A stretch of 64,000 bases of DNA from Actinacidiphila fildesensis (GCF_042652185.1 NZ_JBHSIX010000034.1), one strand, 5' to 3'; positions 48,803 to 57,934 are shown, numbered from the stretch's first letter. A program made the numbers and translations. The notes: generated by a model from the sequence alone, not told the origin.

Positions 48803-50910
48803 TGGTGTTGAGGCAACTCTCCCGGTTCCGGCAGGTCCGGTGCAAACGGGTTTTCGGGGAGGGGCTGGTCCGGGCGCTCGGCGAGCCAGTCGCGCAGGAC
48901 GTCGTGCAGGGTTTCGGCGCCTGCCAGGGGGTGTTCGGGTTCGGTCAGGGTGCCGGGGAAGAGGAGGAAGGGGCGGCTCTGGTCGCCGCCGAGGCCGCCG
49001 TGGGAGCCGGCTTGCTGCTCGAAGGCGTGGACGGCGCCGGTGGCGGGGTCGTACGAGGAGTTGACCATCAGGTCGGCGACGTGCGGGAAGCCGTCGGTGC
49101 GGCGGACCGTTTCGGCGGCGCCCTTGCCGAACGGGGCGAGGGGGTCGGCGATGTGGATGCGGCCGGTGTCGAGTTCGTGTTCCGCGCCGCCCGCGCCCAG
49201 CGCGAGCGGGCCCCGGGCGGCGCTGCGGACCAGGACGAAGCCGATGCCCGGGTGGTCCACCAGGGTCTTCAGCAGGGTGGGGTAGCGCTCGTCGATCTCC
49301 TCGCGGGTGACGCGGCCGGGGAGGTCGGGGAAGGTGACGAGGCCGAGGTTGCCCGAGGCCAGGACCACCGGGTCGGAGGGCGGGCCCGCGCACTCCTTCT
49401 CCTCCTCGGGGTGCCGGCCGCGTTCGTCCCGGTGGAGGGCGGTGCGAGCCGCGGTCCTGGCCTCCGCGCCGCTCACGCTGCGCCCGGCGCGGCGCGGTAC
49501 GGGGAGGTCGCAGCCGGCGCGGACGAGTTCCTTCAGCGTCAGGCCGTACGCGTCGGCGAAGGTCTCGCCGTGGCTCTGGCCGTGGTCCGAGAGCAGCACG
49601 ATCCGGTACGGGCGCGGGGCGTAGCGGGCGGCGTCGGCGATGAGCCGGATCGAACGGTCCAGCCGGTTGAGCACCTTGAAGGCGTCGCGGCTGCGGGGCC
49701 CGGAGTGGTGGGCCACCTCGTCGTAGGCGACGAGGTCCGCGTAGACCGCGGTGCGGCCGGCGAGCATGTCGCCGATCACCGCGGCGACGGCGACGTCGCG
49801 TTCGATGACGGTCGCGAAGGCGCGCAGCAGCGGGTACAGGCCGCCGCGTTTGATGCGCGGCCGGTCGCGGCGCAGCCGGGAGGCCGTCGACTCGACGATC
49901 TCGCGGGCGACTTCGGCGACGAAGGACCAGGCGGTGCGCACGGCGTTGGCGGGGTCGGAGAAGTACGCGAAATAGCCGGACCGGGAGCGGCGGAAGGTGC
50001 CGCGCCGGGCCGCCGCCGACATCACCAGCGCCATCTGGTCCGCGCCGCCGCTGAAGAGGTTGCCGCGGCTCGCGCCGTCCTCGGCGAGCAGGCCGCGCGA
50101 GCCGGTGCGCCCGACCGCCCGGCGTTCCAGTTCCGCTGCGCTGGAGGGCCGGTTGCAGACCATCAGCTGCCCGGTGTCCTTCTCGAACCAGCGGAAGGCG
50201 GGCACGTCGTGGTTGGAGCCGTGCAGGATGCCGAGTTGGCTGGCGCCGGTCTGGCTGCTCCAGTCGGTGCGCCACGGCACCAGCCGGTGGCTGCTGTCCA
50301 GCCACCCGGCGACGGTCTCCATCGCCGGGGGTCTGGTCCGTCCGCCGCGCTGCGAGGGGCGGACGGCCTCGCGCAGTACGTCGTGGCCGACGCCGTCGAG
50401 CTGGAGGAAGAGCGTGCCGGGGGGCGCCGGCCGCCGCGCCGCGCCGCGCTCGGGCCTGCGGCGGCCCGCGAGCCGCGCGAGCCGTCGTCCGTACGCCTCG
50501 TCGTCGCGCACCGCGAGCGCGGTGCTGGTCGCCGACGAGGTCGCCGACATCACGGCGGCGATGACGACGGCGGTCGCGGGGGTGACCTCGCCGTGCGGGG
50601 TGAGCCGCAGTGCGATCAGCAGCAGCGACCCGTTGAGGAAGAAGACCAGCATGCCCAGCACCAGCGCCGGGACCATCAGCAGGGCGCGCACCAGCACCGG
50701 CCAGACCAGGGCGCTGAGCACACCGAAGGCGCCCGCGCCGATCCCGGCCGTGACCGCCATCTGCGGGGGGTCGTCGCCCTTCGGCGACTGGATGCTGAAA
50801 TCGGGCAGGATCCCCGCCAGGACGGCCAGCGTCGCCGCCGACACCGCCCAGACGATCACCACCCGCGCGACGGCCCGCCCCATGGACCGCCACCGCCACC
50901 GCCGCAGCAC
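48793..50910 (-). CDS. Membrane protein with alkaline-phosphatase/phosphodiesterase-like domain
   Basis: A 705-residue protein. About four hydrophobic segments occupy residues 10-140 (ARVVIVWAVSAATLAVLAGI, VLVRALLMVPALVLGMLVFF, LLLIALRLTPHG, ATAVVIAAVMSATSSATST), resembling the phage holin 4/YvlD-type membrane region. A type I phosphodiesterase/nucleotide pyrophosphatase-like domain follows: FLQLDGVGHDVL with a metal Asp, VAYDEVAHHSGPRSRDA and VLLSDHGQSHGETF with metal Asp/His, and AGSHGGLGG. The GTG at 50910 has GAGGTGAG seven bases upstream. The substrate, perhaps lipid- or teichoic-acid-related, is unknown. The 3' end overlaps tRNA-Trp by ten bases. Confidence 0.85.
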   Translation of the reverse strand: MLRRWRWRSMGRAVARVVIVWAVSAATLAVLAGILPDFSIQSPKGDDPPQMAVTAGIGAGAFGVLSALVWPVLVRALLMVPALVLGMLVFFLNGSLLLIALRLTPHGEVTPATAVVIAAVMSATSSATSTALAVRDDEAYGRRLARLAGRRRPERGAARRPAPPGTLFLQLDGVGHDVLREAVRPSQRGGRTRPPAMETVAGWLDSSHRLVPWRTDWSSQTGASQLGILHGSNHDVPAFRWFEKDTGQLMVCNRPSSAAELERRAVGRTGSRGLLAEDGASRGNLFSGGADQMALVMSAAARRGTFRRSRSGYFAYFSDPANAVRTAWSFVAEVAREIVESTASRLRRDRPRIKRGGLYPLLRAFATVIERDVAVAAVIGDMLAGRTAVYADLVAYDEVAHHSGPRSRDAFKVLNRLDRSIRLIADAARYAPRPYRIVLLSDHGQSHGETFADAYGLTLKELVRAGCDLPVPRRAGRSVSGAEARTAARTALHRDERGRHPEEEKECAGPPSDPVVLASGNLGLVTFPDLPGRVTREEIDERYPTLLKTLVDHPGIGFVLVRSAARGPLALGAGGAEHELDTGRIHIADPLAPFGKGAAETVRRTDGFPHVADLMVNSSYDPATGAVHAFEQQAGSHGGLGGDQSRPFLLFPGTLTEPEHPLAGAETLHDVLRDWLAERPDQPLPENPFAPDLPEPGELPQHQGA

Positions 50911-51031
50911 GCCCAGCTCACCTCACGTCCGTTCCGCGGCCCGGTCACCGGTACCGCCGGTTCCGGGAAACTGCTCCACGCCGTCCACCCTGTCACAACG
51001 CCCACCGGCCGCCGCTCAGGCCACCCCCGGC

Positions 51032-51122
51032 GGGCACCCCGGCAGGCACCTCGGCGGGCACCGCGGAGGGCACCCCGGCAGGCACCTCGGCGGGCACCGC
51101 GGAGGGCACCCCGGTAGGCGCC
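51032..51122. repeat. 36-bp tandem repeat, about 2.5 copies
   Basis: Two exact 36-base units (51032-51067 and 51068-51103) are followed by a partial third that starts to diverge near 51117. It lies in the 292-base gap between the phosphodiesterase-like gene and the metallo-hydrolase gene. Each unit itself consists of shorter GGCACC/GGCGGGCACC-like sub-repeats. It is not a CRISPR (no spacers). The remainder of this gap shows only a ribosome-binding site (GGAAGG) near 51190. Confidence 0.88.
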
Positions 51123-51202
51123 CCCGCACCCGCCCGGTGATCGGCATAGGGTCGGGGACAGCGGGCAGGGGCGGACGAGGGCACGGCGGAAGGACGGTTC
51201 CG

Positions 51203-51976
51203 GTGGCGGTGGAGATCACGTGGTGGGGGCATGCCACGGTGACCGTGCGCGACTCGGGCGTCCGGGTGCTGACGGATCCGCTGTTCGTGAGCCGGCTCGC
51301 GCATCTGCGGCGGCGGCGCGGAGCCGTACCACCGCCGGAGGCGGCGGTCGCGGACGTCGCCGTCGTCTCCCATCTGCACGCCGACCATCTGCATCCCGCC
51401 TCGCTGGCCCGCCTCGCGCCCGGCACGCGGGTACTGGTGCCGCGCGGCGCTCCGCAGGCCGTGCCGGGGCTGCGGCGGCTGCGGGACCTCGACCTGGTCG
51501 AGGTGGTGGCGGGCGACGAGGTACGGGTCGGCCCGCTGACGATCCGCGCGGTGCCCGCGGCACACGACGGACGGCGGCTGCCGTACGGGCCGCACCGCGT
51601 CGCGGCGCTCGGGTACGTGGTGCGCGGCGAGGCCCGCACGTACTTCGCCGGTGACACCGGGCTGTTCGACGAGATGGCCGACGAGGTCGGACCCTGCGAC
51701 GCGGCGCTGCTGCCGGTCGGCGGCTGGGGCCCGTTCCTGGGCGCGGGGCACCTGGACGCCGGACGGGCAGCGCAGGCCCTGGCGCGGCTCGCGCCCGGAG
51801 CGGCGGTGCCGATCCACTACGGAACGTACTGGCCGGTGGGCATGGACGCGGTCCGGCCGCATGAATTCCACTCCCCGGGCACCGAGTTCGTCCGGCATGC
51901 CGCGGTGCTCGCGCCGGAGGTGGCCGTGCACCGGCTGGAGCACGGCGAGAGCGTACGGCTGGCGGCCGCGCGGTGA
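51203..51976 (+). CDS. MBL-fold metallo-hydrolase (UlaG-like)
   Basis: A 257-residue metallo-beta-lactamase-fold protein. It starts EITWWGHATVTVRDSGVRVL, with metal motif SHLHADHLH (HxHxDH), then AVPAAHDGRRLPYGPHR, YFAGDTGLFDEM (metal Asp) and the terminal IHYGTYWPVGM His. This is the UlaG/RNase Z-like lactonase group; the substrate is unknown. The GTG at 51203 is preceded by GGAAGG at nine bases. It is translationally coupled to a DedA-family gene through a GTGA overlap. Confidence 0.88.
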   Translation: MAVEITWWGHATVTVRDSGVRVLTDPLFVSRLAHLRRRRGAVPPPEAAVADVAVVSHLHADHLHPASLARLAPGTRVLVPRGAPQAVPGLRRLRDLDLVEVVAGDEVRVGPLTIRAVPAAHDGRRLPYGPHRVAALGYVVRGEARTYFAGDTGLFDEMADEVGPCDAALLPVGGWGPFLGAGHLDAGRAAQALARLAPGAAVPIHYGTYWPVGMDAVRPHEFHSPGTEFVRHAAVLAPEVAVHRLEHGESVRLAAAR

Positions 51977-52611
51977 TCCGCTTTCTCGCGGAGACGGCGT
52001 CGTCCACCACCTCGCAGACCACCCGGCAGGCGGTCGGCTATCCCACGCTCTTCCTGCTGGTGGTGCTCGGCTCGCTGGTGCCGGTGATCCCGACCGGAGC
52101 GCTGGTCAGCGGCGCGGCCGTGGTCGCCTTCCACCAGAAGTCTCCGTTCGCGCTCGTGCTGGTCTTCGGGGTGGCGGCGCTCGCCGCGTTCATCGGCGAC
52201 GTCGGCCTGTACTGGCTCGGGCAGCGCGGAATCCGCTCCAGGAACGGCTCGCGCTGGCTGCGCCGCCTGCAGAGCCGGGCGGATCCGGACCATCTGGCCA
52301 AGGCGCAGCGGCAGCTCGACGAGCACGGTGTAGCGGTCCTGGTGCTGTCCCGGCTGATCCCGGCCGGCCGGATCCCGGTGATGGTGGCCTGTCTGCTCGG
52401 CGAGCTGCCGCTGCGCCGTTTCGTGCGCGGTGACATCGCGGCCTGTCTGGCGTGGGCCGCCGCGTACCAGCTGATCGGGATCGTCGGTGGTTCGCTCTTC
52501 CCCGAGCCGTGGCAGGGCGTGGCGCTCGCGGTGGGCATCGCCTTCCTCGTCGCGCTGGTGCCGCAGGTGTGGCGCCGGACGGGACGGAAGGCCGGCCCGC
52601 CCGGCGAGTAG
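51973..52611 (+). CDS. DedA family membrane protein
   Basis: A 212-residue member of the DedA/SNARE-associated (VTT domain) family, thought to flip undecaprenyl phosphate or phospholipids. Family segments are LVVLGSLVPVIPTGALVSGAA, IGDVGLYWLGQRGI, LVLSRLIPAGRIPVMVACL and AYQLIGIVGGSLFPEPWQG, with the amphipathic re-entrant regions carrying acidic and basic residues. It is coupled to the metallo-hydrolase by GTGA. The pairing suggests membrane-lipid or envelope function but no more. Confidence 0.9.
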   Translation: MIRFLAETASSTTSQTTRQAVGYPTLFLLVVLGSLVPVIPTGALVSGAAVVAFHQKSPFALVLVFGVAALAAFIGDVGLYWLGQRGIRSRNGSRWLRRLQSRADPDHLAKAQRQLDEHGVAVLVLSRLIPAGRIPVMVACLLGELPLRRFVRGDIAACLAWAAAYQLIGIVGGSLFPEPWQGVALAVGIAFLVALVPQVWRRTGRKAGPPGE

Positions 52612-52628
52612 CGAATACAGGCAGTCAG

Positions 52629-53624
52629 CTACGGCTCGCGGCTCAGGACCCGCGAGGCCCCGACCGGCAGGTCCCAGAGCCCCTCGCGGGGACGTCCGGT
52701 GGCGGCCCAGGCCGCCCGCACCCGCGCCAGCGGTTCGAGCGGCGGCTCGGCGGAGAGCAGGAACGTGGCCCAGTGCATGGGCGCCATGGCGGCGGCGCCG
52801 AGGTCGAGGCAGGCCTGGACGGCCTCCTCCGGGTCGGTGTGGACCGGGCTGAGCATCGCCCGGGGGTCGTACGCGCCGATCGGCAGCAGTGCCAGGTCGA
52901 TGCCCGGGTGGGCGCGGCCGATCTCGGTGAACCAGTGGCCGTAGCCGGTGTCGCCCGCGAAGTAGACGCGCTGCCCGTTCCGGTCGGACAGCACCCAGCC
53001 GCCCCACAGCGAACGGCAGGTGTCGGTGAGGGTCCGCTTGCTCCAGTGGTGCGCGGGCACGAAGTCGAAGCGCACACCGCGCAGTTCCGCCGCCTCCCAC
53101 CAGTCGAGTTCCGTGACGTGGGTGAAGCCGCGGCGGCGGCACCAGCGGGCGAGTCCGGCGGGGACGAAGAGCGGGGTGTCGCGCGGCAGCCGTTTGAGGG
53201 TAGGCGCGTCGAGGTGGTCGTAGTGGTTGTGGCTGATGACGACCGCGTCGATGTGTGGCAGCTCGTCCCAGGCGACACCCACGGGGGTGACGCGGGCCGG
53301 GGTGCCGAGGATCTTCTCCGACCAGACGGGGTCGGAGAGGACGGTGAGCCCGCCGATCCGCAGCACCCAACTGGCGTGCCCGGCCCAGGTGACGGCCACG
53401 GTGTCGGCGTCGACGTCCGGCAGCGGGCCGGGTTCCACGGGCAGTCCGGGGACGGTGGCGAGCGATTCGGCGGTGGGGCGCAGGCCCCCCTCGCGCAGGG
53501 TTCTGGCCATCTCGCGGAACCCGGGGAGCGGGGCGGTGAGGCGGTCCGCGAAGGATCTGGGCCATACGCGGCGTTCACCGAGCGGACGTGGCTCGGCGAG
53601 GGCGCGCTCGGTCTGATCGGTCAT
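52629..53624 (-). CDS. MBL-fold metallo-hydrolase (NAPE-PLD/UlaG-like)
   Basis: A 331-residue metallo-beta-lactamase-fold protein. Metal motif VISHNHYDHLDAPTL, then VPAHHWSKRTLTDTCRSLWG, YFAGDTGYGHWF and PMHWATFLLSAEPP match the N-acylphosphatidylethanolamine phospholipase D-like family common in bacteria. The start with best ribosome-binding site is the ATG at 53624 (GGGAG about five bases upstream); ATG codons further upstream are less likely. It lies convergent with the DedA gene, with 17 bases between stop codons and no strong hairpin. Confidence 0.88.
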   Translation of the reverse strand: MTDQTERALAEPRPLGERRVWPRSFADRLTAPLPGFREMARTLREGGLRPTAESLATVPGLPVEPGPLPDVDADTVAVTWAGHASWVLRIGGLTVLSDPVWSEKILGTPARVTPVGVAWDELPHIDAVVISHNHYDHLDAPTLKRLPRDTPLFVPAGLARWCRRRGFTHVTELDWWEAAELRGVRFDFVPAHHWSKRTLTDTCRSLWGGWVLSDRNGQRVYFAGDTGYGHWFTEIGRAHPGIDLALLPIGAYDPRAMLSPVHTDPEEAVQACLDLGAAAMAPMHWATFLLSAEPPLEPLARVRAAWAATGRPREGLWDLPVGASRVLSREP

Positions 53625-53697
53625 CGAGTCTCCCATCCGTTGGCGGCGCGGGCTCGGACGGGCGCGGTGGGACGCGCCCCCGGTCACCGACCGTAGT

Positions 53698-54873
53698 TCA
53701 GCCGGCCGTCAGTTCGGTGAAGGCCGCCTCGAGTTCCGTCAACGCTTGGGATACGTGTGGGACTTCCAGCGGATCGATCGCGTCGAGAGCCGCACGCCGC
53801 TCCTGGTCGGTGCCGCCGTGCAGCGGGCCGGTGTCGATCCTGACCCGGAGCGCGGCCGGGTCGTCGCCGAACCGGTGGCCGCCGAGGACCCGCCGGCCCA
53901 GCCGCAGGGAGAGATGGCGTTCGAGGGCGGGCGCGTCGGGGAGGTCGTGGGTGTCGTGCGAGGTCAGCTCGGCGTAGAGCTGGAAGCCGGCCTGGGGCGG
54001 CCGGCACAGCGCGCCGGCGGCGGTGACCGCGCGGTACGCGCCGGCCCCGACGGCCGCGTGCAGCCGGTTCGCGGCGGCGGTGTGGGCGCGTACGTCGTCC
54101 GGTTCGGTCAGGGCGTACGCCGCCGCCGAGGCGACCGGCGCCAGCAGGACGGACCGCAACTCGGCGCAGACCCGCGCCACCCGCTCCCGCAGTCCGGTGC
54201 CCTCGTCGGAGTCCGGGAACCTGGCCAGCGCGACCGGACAGCAGGTGGGCGCGAGGGATCCACCGAGGTCGGTGAGGACGATCGTCCGCTCGGGAAGCAT
54301 CTCGGCGGGGCTGAGCAGGACCGTACCGGGGTCGTGGCGGGTGTCGCTGTAGGTCTCGTCGGACACCACGATCAGCCCCGCCTCGGCGGCCGCCTCACAG
54401 CTCTCGTGCAGCAGTTCGGGCGAGGTGACGGTGCCGGTCGGGTCGTCCGCCGGCGACAGCAGGAGCACCCGCGGGTCGGCGCCCTCCGTCCGCGCCCGGC
54501 GGACGGTCTCCAGCAGGGCGAACGGGTCCGGCGCGCCGCCGCCCTCCGCCGGCGTCGGTACGGCGAACACCTCGCGGCCGAGCAGCCGGGCGACGGGCGC
54601 CTGCCAGGCGGCGGAGGGCCGGGCGAGCACCAGGCCGCCGCCGGTGGCGGCCAGGATCGCGAGGAGCAGCGGCTCGGCGCCGGCCGCGGCCACGATGCGC
54701 CCCGGATCGGTCCACAGCCCGCGGCGCCCCCAGTACCCGGCCGCCGCCTGCCGCACCGCCGGGCTGCCGCCGGCCGGTTCCGGCCCGCCGCCGCCCACGA
54801 GGTGCGCGGTCCAGTACGCGGGGACGGGCAGCCCCGGATCGGGCCTGAGGTCGTACGGGGTCGTCCCCTGCAT
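53698..54873 (-). CDS. Aminotransferase class I/II fold protein lacking the PLP lysine
   Basis: A 391-residue protein with fold type I aminotransferase landmarks: AAAGAEPLLLAILAATGGG, LLLSPADDPTGTVTSPELL (NPTG-equivalent), LIVVSDETYSDTRHD and the terminal RVRIDTGPL Arg region. At the place where SxSKxxxxPGxRxG should carry the Schiff-base Lys, the sequence is IVLTDLGGSLAPTCCPVALA (about residues 195-215), with no Lys. It is therefore probably not a normal transaminase; it could be a repurposed or regulatory protein. GGAGG precedes the ATG at 54873 by six bases. Confidence 0.78.
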   Translation of the reverse strand: MQGTTPYDLRPDPGLPVPAYWTAHLVGGGGPEPAGGSPAVRQAAAGYWGRRGLWTDPGRIVAAAGAEPLLLAILAATGGGLVLARPSAAWQAPVARLLGREVFAVPTPAEGGGAPDPFALLETVRRARTEGADPRVLLLSPADDPTGTVTSPELLHESCEAAAEAGLIVVSDETYSDTRHDPGTVLLSPAEMLPERTIVLTDLGGSLAPTCCPVALARFPDSDEGTGLRERVARVCAELRSVLLAPVASAAAYALTEPDDVRAHTAAANRLHAAVGAGAYRAVTAAGALCRPPQAGFQLYAELTSHDTHDLPDAPALERHLSLRLGRRVLGGHRFGDDPAALRVRIDTGPLHGGTDQERRAALDAIDPLEVPHVSQALTELEAAFTELTAG

Positions 54874-55068
54874 CCGTGCCTCCGGTGGGTCAGTGGCTGC
54901 GGCCACCTTCCCAGTCGGCGCGCGCGCCACAGGAGTGCCATGCCCTCCCGCCACGCCGCCCACCCGTTTGCGCCGGGGCCGGGTTCCTCCCGATCCGACC
55001 GTGAGCGGCTCGGAGCCGCCTCGGGTCCGACTCGGGTGCGGCACGGTTCCCGCTCGCGAGCGGCTCCC

Positions 55069-55725
55069 TCAGAAGCCGCCGAGCAGGAGTTCCGGCAGGT
55101 CGCGCATCTCGTCGAAGACGACCGTCCCCGGCCCTTCGAGCCAGGCCCGCGGCGTGAGCCCGCCGTAGTAGCCGAAGGCGCGCATGCCCGCCGCGCGGGC
55201 CGCTTCGACGCCGTAGCGGCTGTCCTCGACCACGACGCAGCGGGCCGGGTCCGCGCCCAGCGCGCGGGCCGCGTGCAGGAACAGGTCGGGGGCGGGCTTG
55301 CCGTGCTCGACCTCGGACGCGCTGAAGATCCGGCCCTCGAAGCGGGAGTGGAGGCCGGTGAGGCCGAGCGAGTGCCGCAGTCCCGGGTGGGTGTTGCTGG
55401 ACGCGACGCAAGTGGGGAGGGTGATCAGGCCGAGGGCTTCGGTGATGCCGTCCACGGCGGTCAGTTCGGCCTCGAACGCCGACCGGTACCAGGGCCGGTA
55501 GCGGTCGTACCAGCCCTCGGGGAGCGGCCGGCCGAGCTGCTGCTCGATCGCGGCGGTCATGTCGCGGTGCGAGCGGCCGACGAACCGTTCGACGATCTCG
55601 GCCTCGGTCAGCGGCCAGCCGAGTTCGGCCAGCATCAACGCGTCGACGCGGACGGCGAGGCGCTCGCTGTCCACCAGGACGCCGTCGCAGTCGAAGATCA
55701 CCAGGTCTATTCGATCATCAGCCAC
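55069..55725 (-). CDS. HAD family hydrolase (beta-phosphoglucomutase-like)
   Basis: A 218-residue HAD-superfamily phosphatase, subfamily IA. Motif I is VIFDCDGVLVDSE with the nucleophilic Asp; motif II is CVASSNTH; the motif III/IV area is HGKPAPDLFLHAARALG and CVVVEDSRYGVEAARAAG. A helical cap lies between motifs I and II. The start is GTG. Substrates are typically sugar phosphates but are not predictable. The next gene is divergent with only 60 bases between them. Confidence 0.9.
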   Translation of the reverse strand: MADDRIDLVIFDCDGVLVDSERLAVRVDALMLAELGWPLTEAEIVERFVGRSHRDMTAAIEQQLGRPLPEGWYDRYRPWYRSAFEAELTAVDGITEALGLITLPTCVASSNTHPGLRHSLGLTGLHSRFEGRIFSASEVEHGKPAPDLFLHAARALGADPARCVVVEDSRYGVEAARAAGMRAFGYYGGLTPRAWLEGPGTVVFDEMRDLPELLLGGF

Positions 55726-55785
55726 CCGGGCATCCTAGGCGAGCGGGGTGGTATCGATGGCCGCTGCCCGGGTAGCCGCTAGCGC

Positions 55786-57273
55786 ATGAAGCAACGCGCC
55801 AGGGCCCACTCCTTGAAGACGTGGGACCACAAGCTGTTCCATCAGGTCGCCAGCCATCGCTGGCCGGGCGCCGAGCCCGTGCTGCCCCGGCTGAGCCGCA
55901 GCGCCAACCACGGGCTGCTGTGGTTCGGGGTGGCCGCCGGGATCGCCGCGGTCGGCGGAAAGCCCGGCCGGCGCGCGGCCCTGCGCGGTGTGGGGTCGCT
56001 GGCGCTGGCCTCCGCGACGGTGAACACCGTGGGCAAACGGGCCGTCCGCCGGGCGCGTCCGATACTGGAATCCGTCCCGGTGATACGCCGGCTGCGGCAC
56101 CAGCCCTTCACGACCTCCTTCCCCTCCGGGCACGCGGCCTCGGCGGCCGCCTTCGCGACCGGGGTCCTCATGGAGTCGGGCCGCTGGGGCACGGTGGTGG
56201 CACCGATCGCCGCCTCGGTGGCGTTCTCCCGGGTCTACACGGGGGTGCACTACCCGAGCGACGTGGTCGCCGGTGCGGCGTTCGGCATGGGAGCCGCCCT
56301 CGCGGTGCGGGCGCTGATCCCCACCTCGAACGGGCCGGCCGCCGACGTGGGCCCTGACGTCAACGCCCCTTCGCTGCCGGCGGGGCGCGGGCTGTTCGTC
56401 GTGGTCAACGAGGCATCGGGGCCGCCGGCGTTCCTCAACCCGCCCGCCGACCGGATCCGCGCCGCGCTGCCGGAGGCCGTGGTAGCGGAGCGCTCGGAGG
56501 ACGACGACCTGGCGGAACTGCTGGAGAAGGCCGCCCGGCAGGCAGTCGAGCACGACGGTTCGCTCGGGGTGTGCGGCGGCGACGGAACGGTCACGCTGGC
56601 CGCGTCGATCGCCCTGCGGCACGGCCTTCCGCTGGTGGTCTTCCCGGGCGGAACGCGCAACCACTTCGCGCTCGACCTCGGCATCGAAACGGTCGAGGAC
56701 GCCGCCGCGGCGGTCGTGGCGGGAACCGCGTCGGCCGTCGACCTGGCGACGTACACCTCGTACGACACCCCGGGCGGCGCCGAGGCCGTCCCCTTCGTGA
56801 ACACCTTCAGCATCGGCTCGTACCCGGAGCTGGTGCGCATCCGCGAGCGCTGGTCGCGGCGGGTGGGCAGCTGGCCGGCGAGCGTGCTGGCGGCGGTGCA
56901 CGTGCTGCGCACGTCCGAGCCGGTCGACGTCGAGATCAACGGGCGCCGCCGGTCGGTCTGGCTGATCTTCGCCGGGAACTGCGAGTACTCCAGCGTGGGG
57001 CTCGCGCCGGTGCGCCGCCGCGATCTGAACGACGGGATCCTGGACGTACGCATCGTGGACGGCGGCCCGTTCGCCCGCACACGGCTGCTCGGGGCCGCCG
57101 TGACCGGCTTCCTCACCCGCTCCCCCGTGTACTCCGCCGCCAAGCTGCGCCGGCTGCGGATCCGCGGCCTGGCCGCGGGCAGCCGTCTCGCCTACGACGG
57201 CGAGGTGGTCCCCGCGCCCTCGGAACTGCTGCTGGGCAAGCTGCCCAGTGCCCTGGTGGTCTACCGGCCGTGA
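55786..57273 (+). CDS. PAP2 phosphatase - diacylglycerol kinase fusion
   Basis: A 495-residue bifunctional membrane protein. Residues about 1-190 form a PAP2 domain with KRAVRRARPILE (KxxxxxxRP), TTSFPSGHAASAA (PSGH) and SRVYTGVHYPSDVVAG. Residues about 205-495 form a lipid kinase domain with VVVNEASGPPAFL, the nucleotide-binding GVCGGDGTVTLAA and VFPGGTRNHFA. This combination is recurrent in actinobacteria and may interconvert phosphatidate, diacylglycerol or undecaprenol phosphates. The ATG at 55786 is close to the divergent HAD gene; no strong ribosome-binding site is visible. Confidence 0.92.
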   Translation: MKQRARAHSLKTWDHKLFHQVASHRWPGAEPVLPRLSRSANHGLLWFGVAAGIAAVGGKPGRRAALRGVGSLALASATVNTVGKRAVRRARPILESVPVIRRLRHQPFTTSFPSGHAASAAAFATGVLMESGRWGTVVAPIAASVAFSRVYTGVHYPSDVVAGAAFGMGAALAVRALIPTSNGPAADVGPDVNAPSLPAGRGLFVVVNEASGPPAFLNPPADRIRAALPEAVVAERSEDDDLAELLEKAARQAVEHDGSLGVCGGDGTVTLAASIALRHGLPLVVFPGGTRNHFALDLGIETVEDAAAAVVAGTASAVDLATYTSYDTPGGAEAVPFVNTFSIGSYPELVRIRERWSRRVGSWPASVLAAVHVLRTSEPVDVEINGRRRSVWLIFAGNCEYSSVGLAPVRRRDLNDGILDVRIVDGGPFARTRLLGAAVTGFLTRSPVYSAAKLRRLRIRGLAAGSRLAYDGEVVPAPSELLLGKLPSALVVYRP

Positions 57274-57322
57274 GCCGCCGGGACGGCGGGCGACGGGACG
57301 GCGGGCGACGGGATGACAGGCA

Positions 57323-57349
57323 GGGCCGGGGCCGTCGCGACCCCGGCCC
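57323..57349. terminator. Terminator hairpin between PAP2-DAGK and SseB-like genes
   Basis: Stem GGGCCGGGG (57323-57331) with CCCCGGCCC (57341-57349), nine-base loop, between convergent stop codons. A 15-base direct repeat lies just upstream (about 57283-57312). Confidence 0.7.
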
Positions 57350-57361
57350 GCCGCATCCGGG

Positions 57362-57817
57362 TCATGAAGCCGGTCCCGAGCCCGGCCCCGAGCCCGACAG
57401 GGCGGCCAGCGCCCGCACCCCGGGGCCCGCGATGCTCAGGGCGTCCGGGGAGCCGGTGTCGATGGAGAGCGTGAGTTCGTCGGACGGCCAGCTGCCGCTG
57501 AGGGCGGACAGCGGCACCAGCCGGTAGCGGTGCGTACCCGGCAGTGCCTGCGCCATCCGCTCCTCGGAAGTGAACACCGGCACCAGCTTGACCCCGTCCT
57601 CCTGCTCGTACACCGGCAGCTGGATCCCCTGCGGCGCCGCGGGGTCCTGCTGTTCCGGGGCGTCGGGGTCGGGGTCGCCGGGCCCGCCGGGAACGGGAAG
57701 CAGCACGTCACTGAGGGCGAGGGTGCTCAGGGCGATCACGTTCTCGCCGCCCTGGGCGATCTCGTGGAGGGCTTGCTGCGCCGGGGGCAGGGCGCCATTG
57801 GAATGGATGTCGGTCAT
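57362..57817 (-). CDS. SseB-like domain protein
   Basis: A 151-residue protein with an SseB-type core: QLPVYEQEDGVKLVPVFTSEERMAQALP followed by RYRLVPLSALSGSWPSDELTLSID, where the second part resembles the usual PADGVVVNPG strand region. The N-terminal 60 residues and Gly/Ser/Pro-rich C terminus are less conserved. AAGGAC stands about eight bases before the ATG at 57817. In Streptomyces such proteins are often listed as SseB family or type III secretion-like, but no secretion role is implied. Confidence 0.72.
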   Translation of the reverse strand: MTDIHSNGALPPAQQALHEIAQGGENVIALSTLALSDVLLPVPGGPGDPDPDAPEQQDPAAPQGIQLPVYEQEDGVKLVPVFTSEERMAQALPGTHRYRLVPLSALSGSWPSDELTLSIDTGSPDALSIAGPGVRALAALSGSGPGSGPAS

Positions 57818-57934
57818 GGCTACGAGTCCTTTCGGCGACTGAACCTCCCGCGTACCCCACCGAGGGACGGAACATGCCGTCCAGGATCCAAAACCGGCTG
57901 GCCGGACCAAGCGGGCTGTGGTTACGGTGCGTGC

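Noticed and set aside
51032..51122. CRISPR array
   Set aside because: The units are directly adjacent without unique spacers and no cas genes are present.
49997..51202. Upstream extension of the metallo-hydrolase frame
   Set aside because: It is antisense to the phosphodiesterase-like gene and includes the 36-bp repeat; homology begins at the GTG at 51203.
57283..57312. 15-bp direct repeat as an attachment site
   Set aside because: It is a local GC-rich duplication between convergent genes with no integrase or tRNA nearby.
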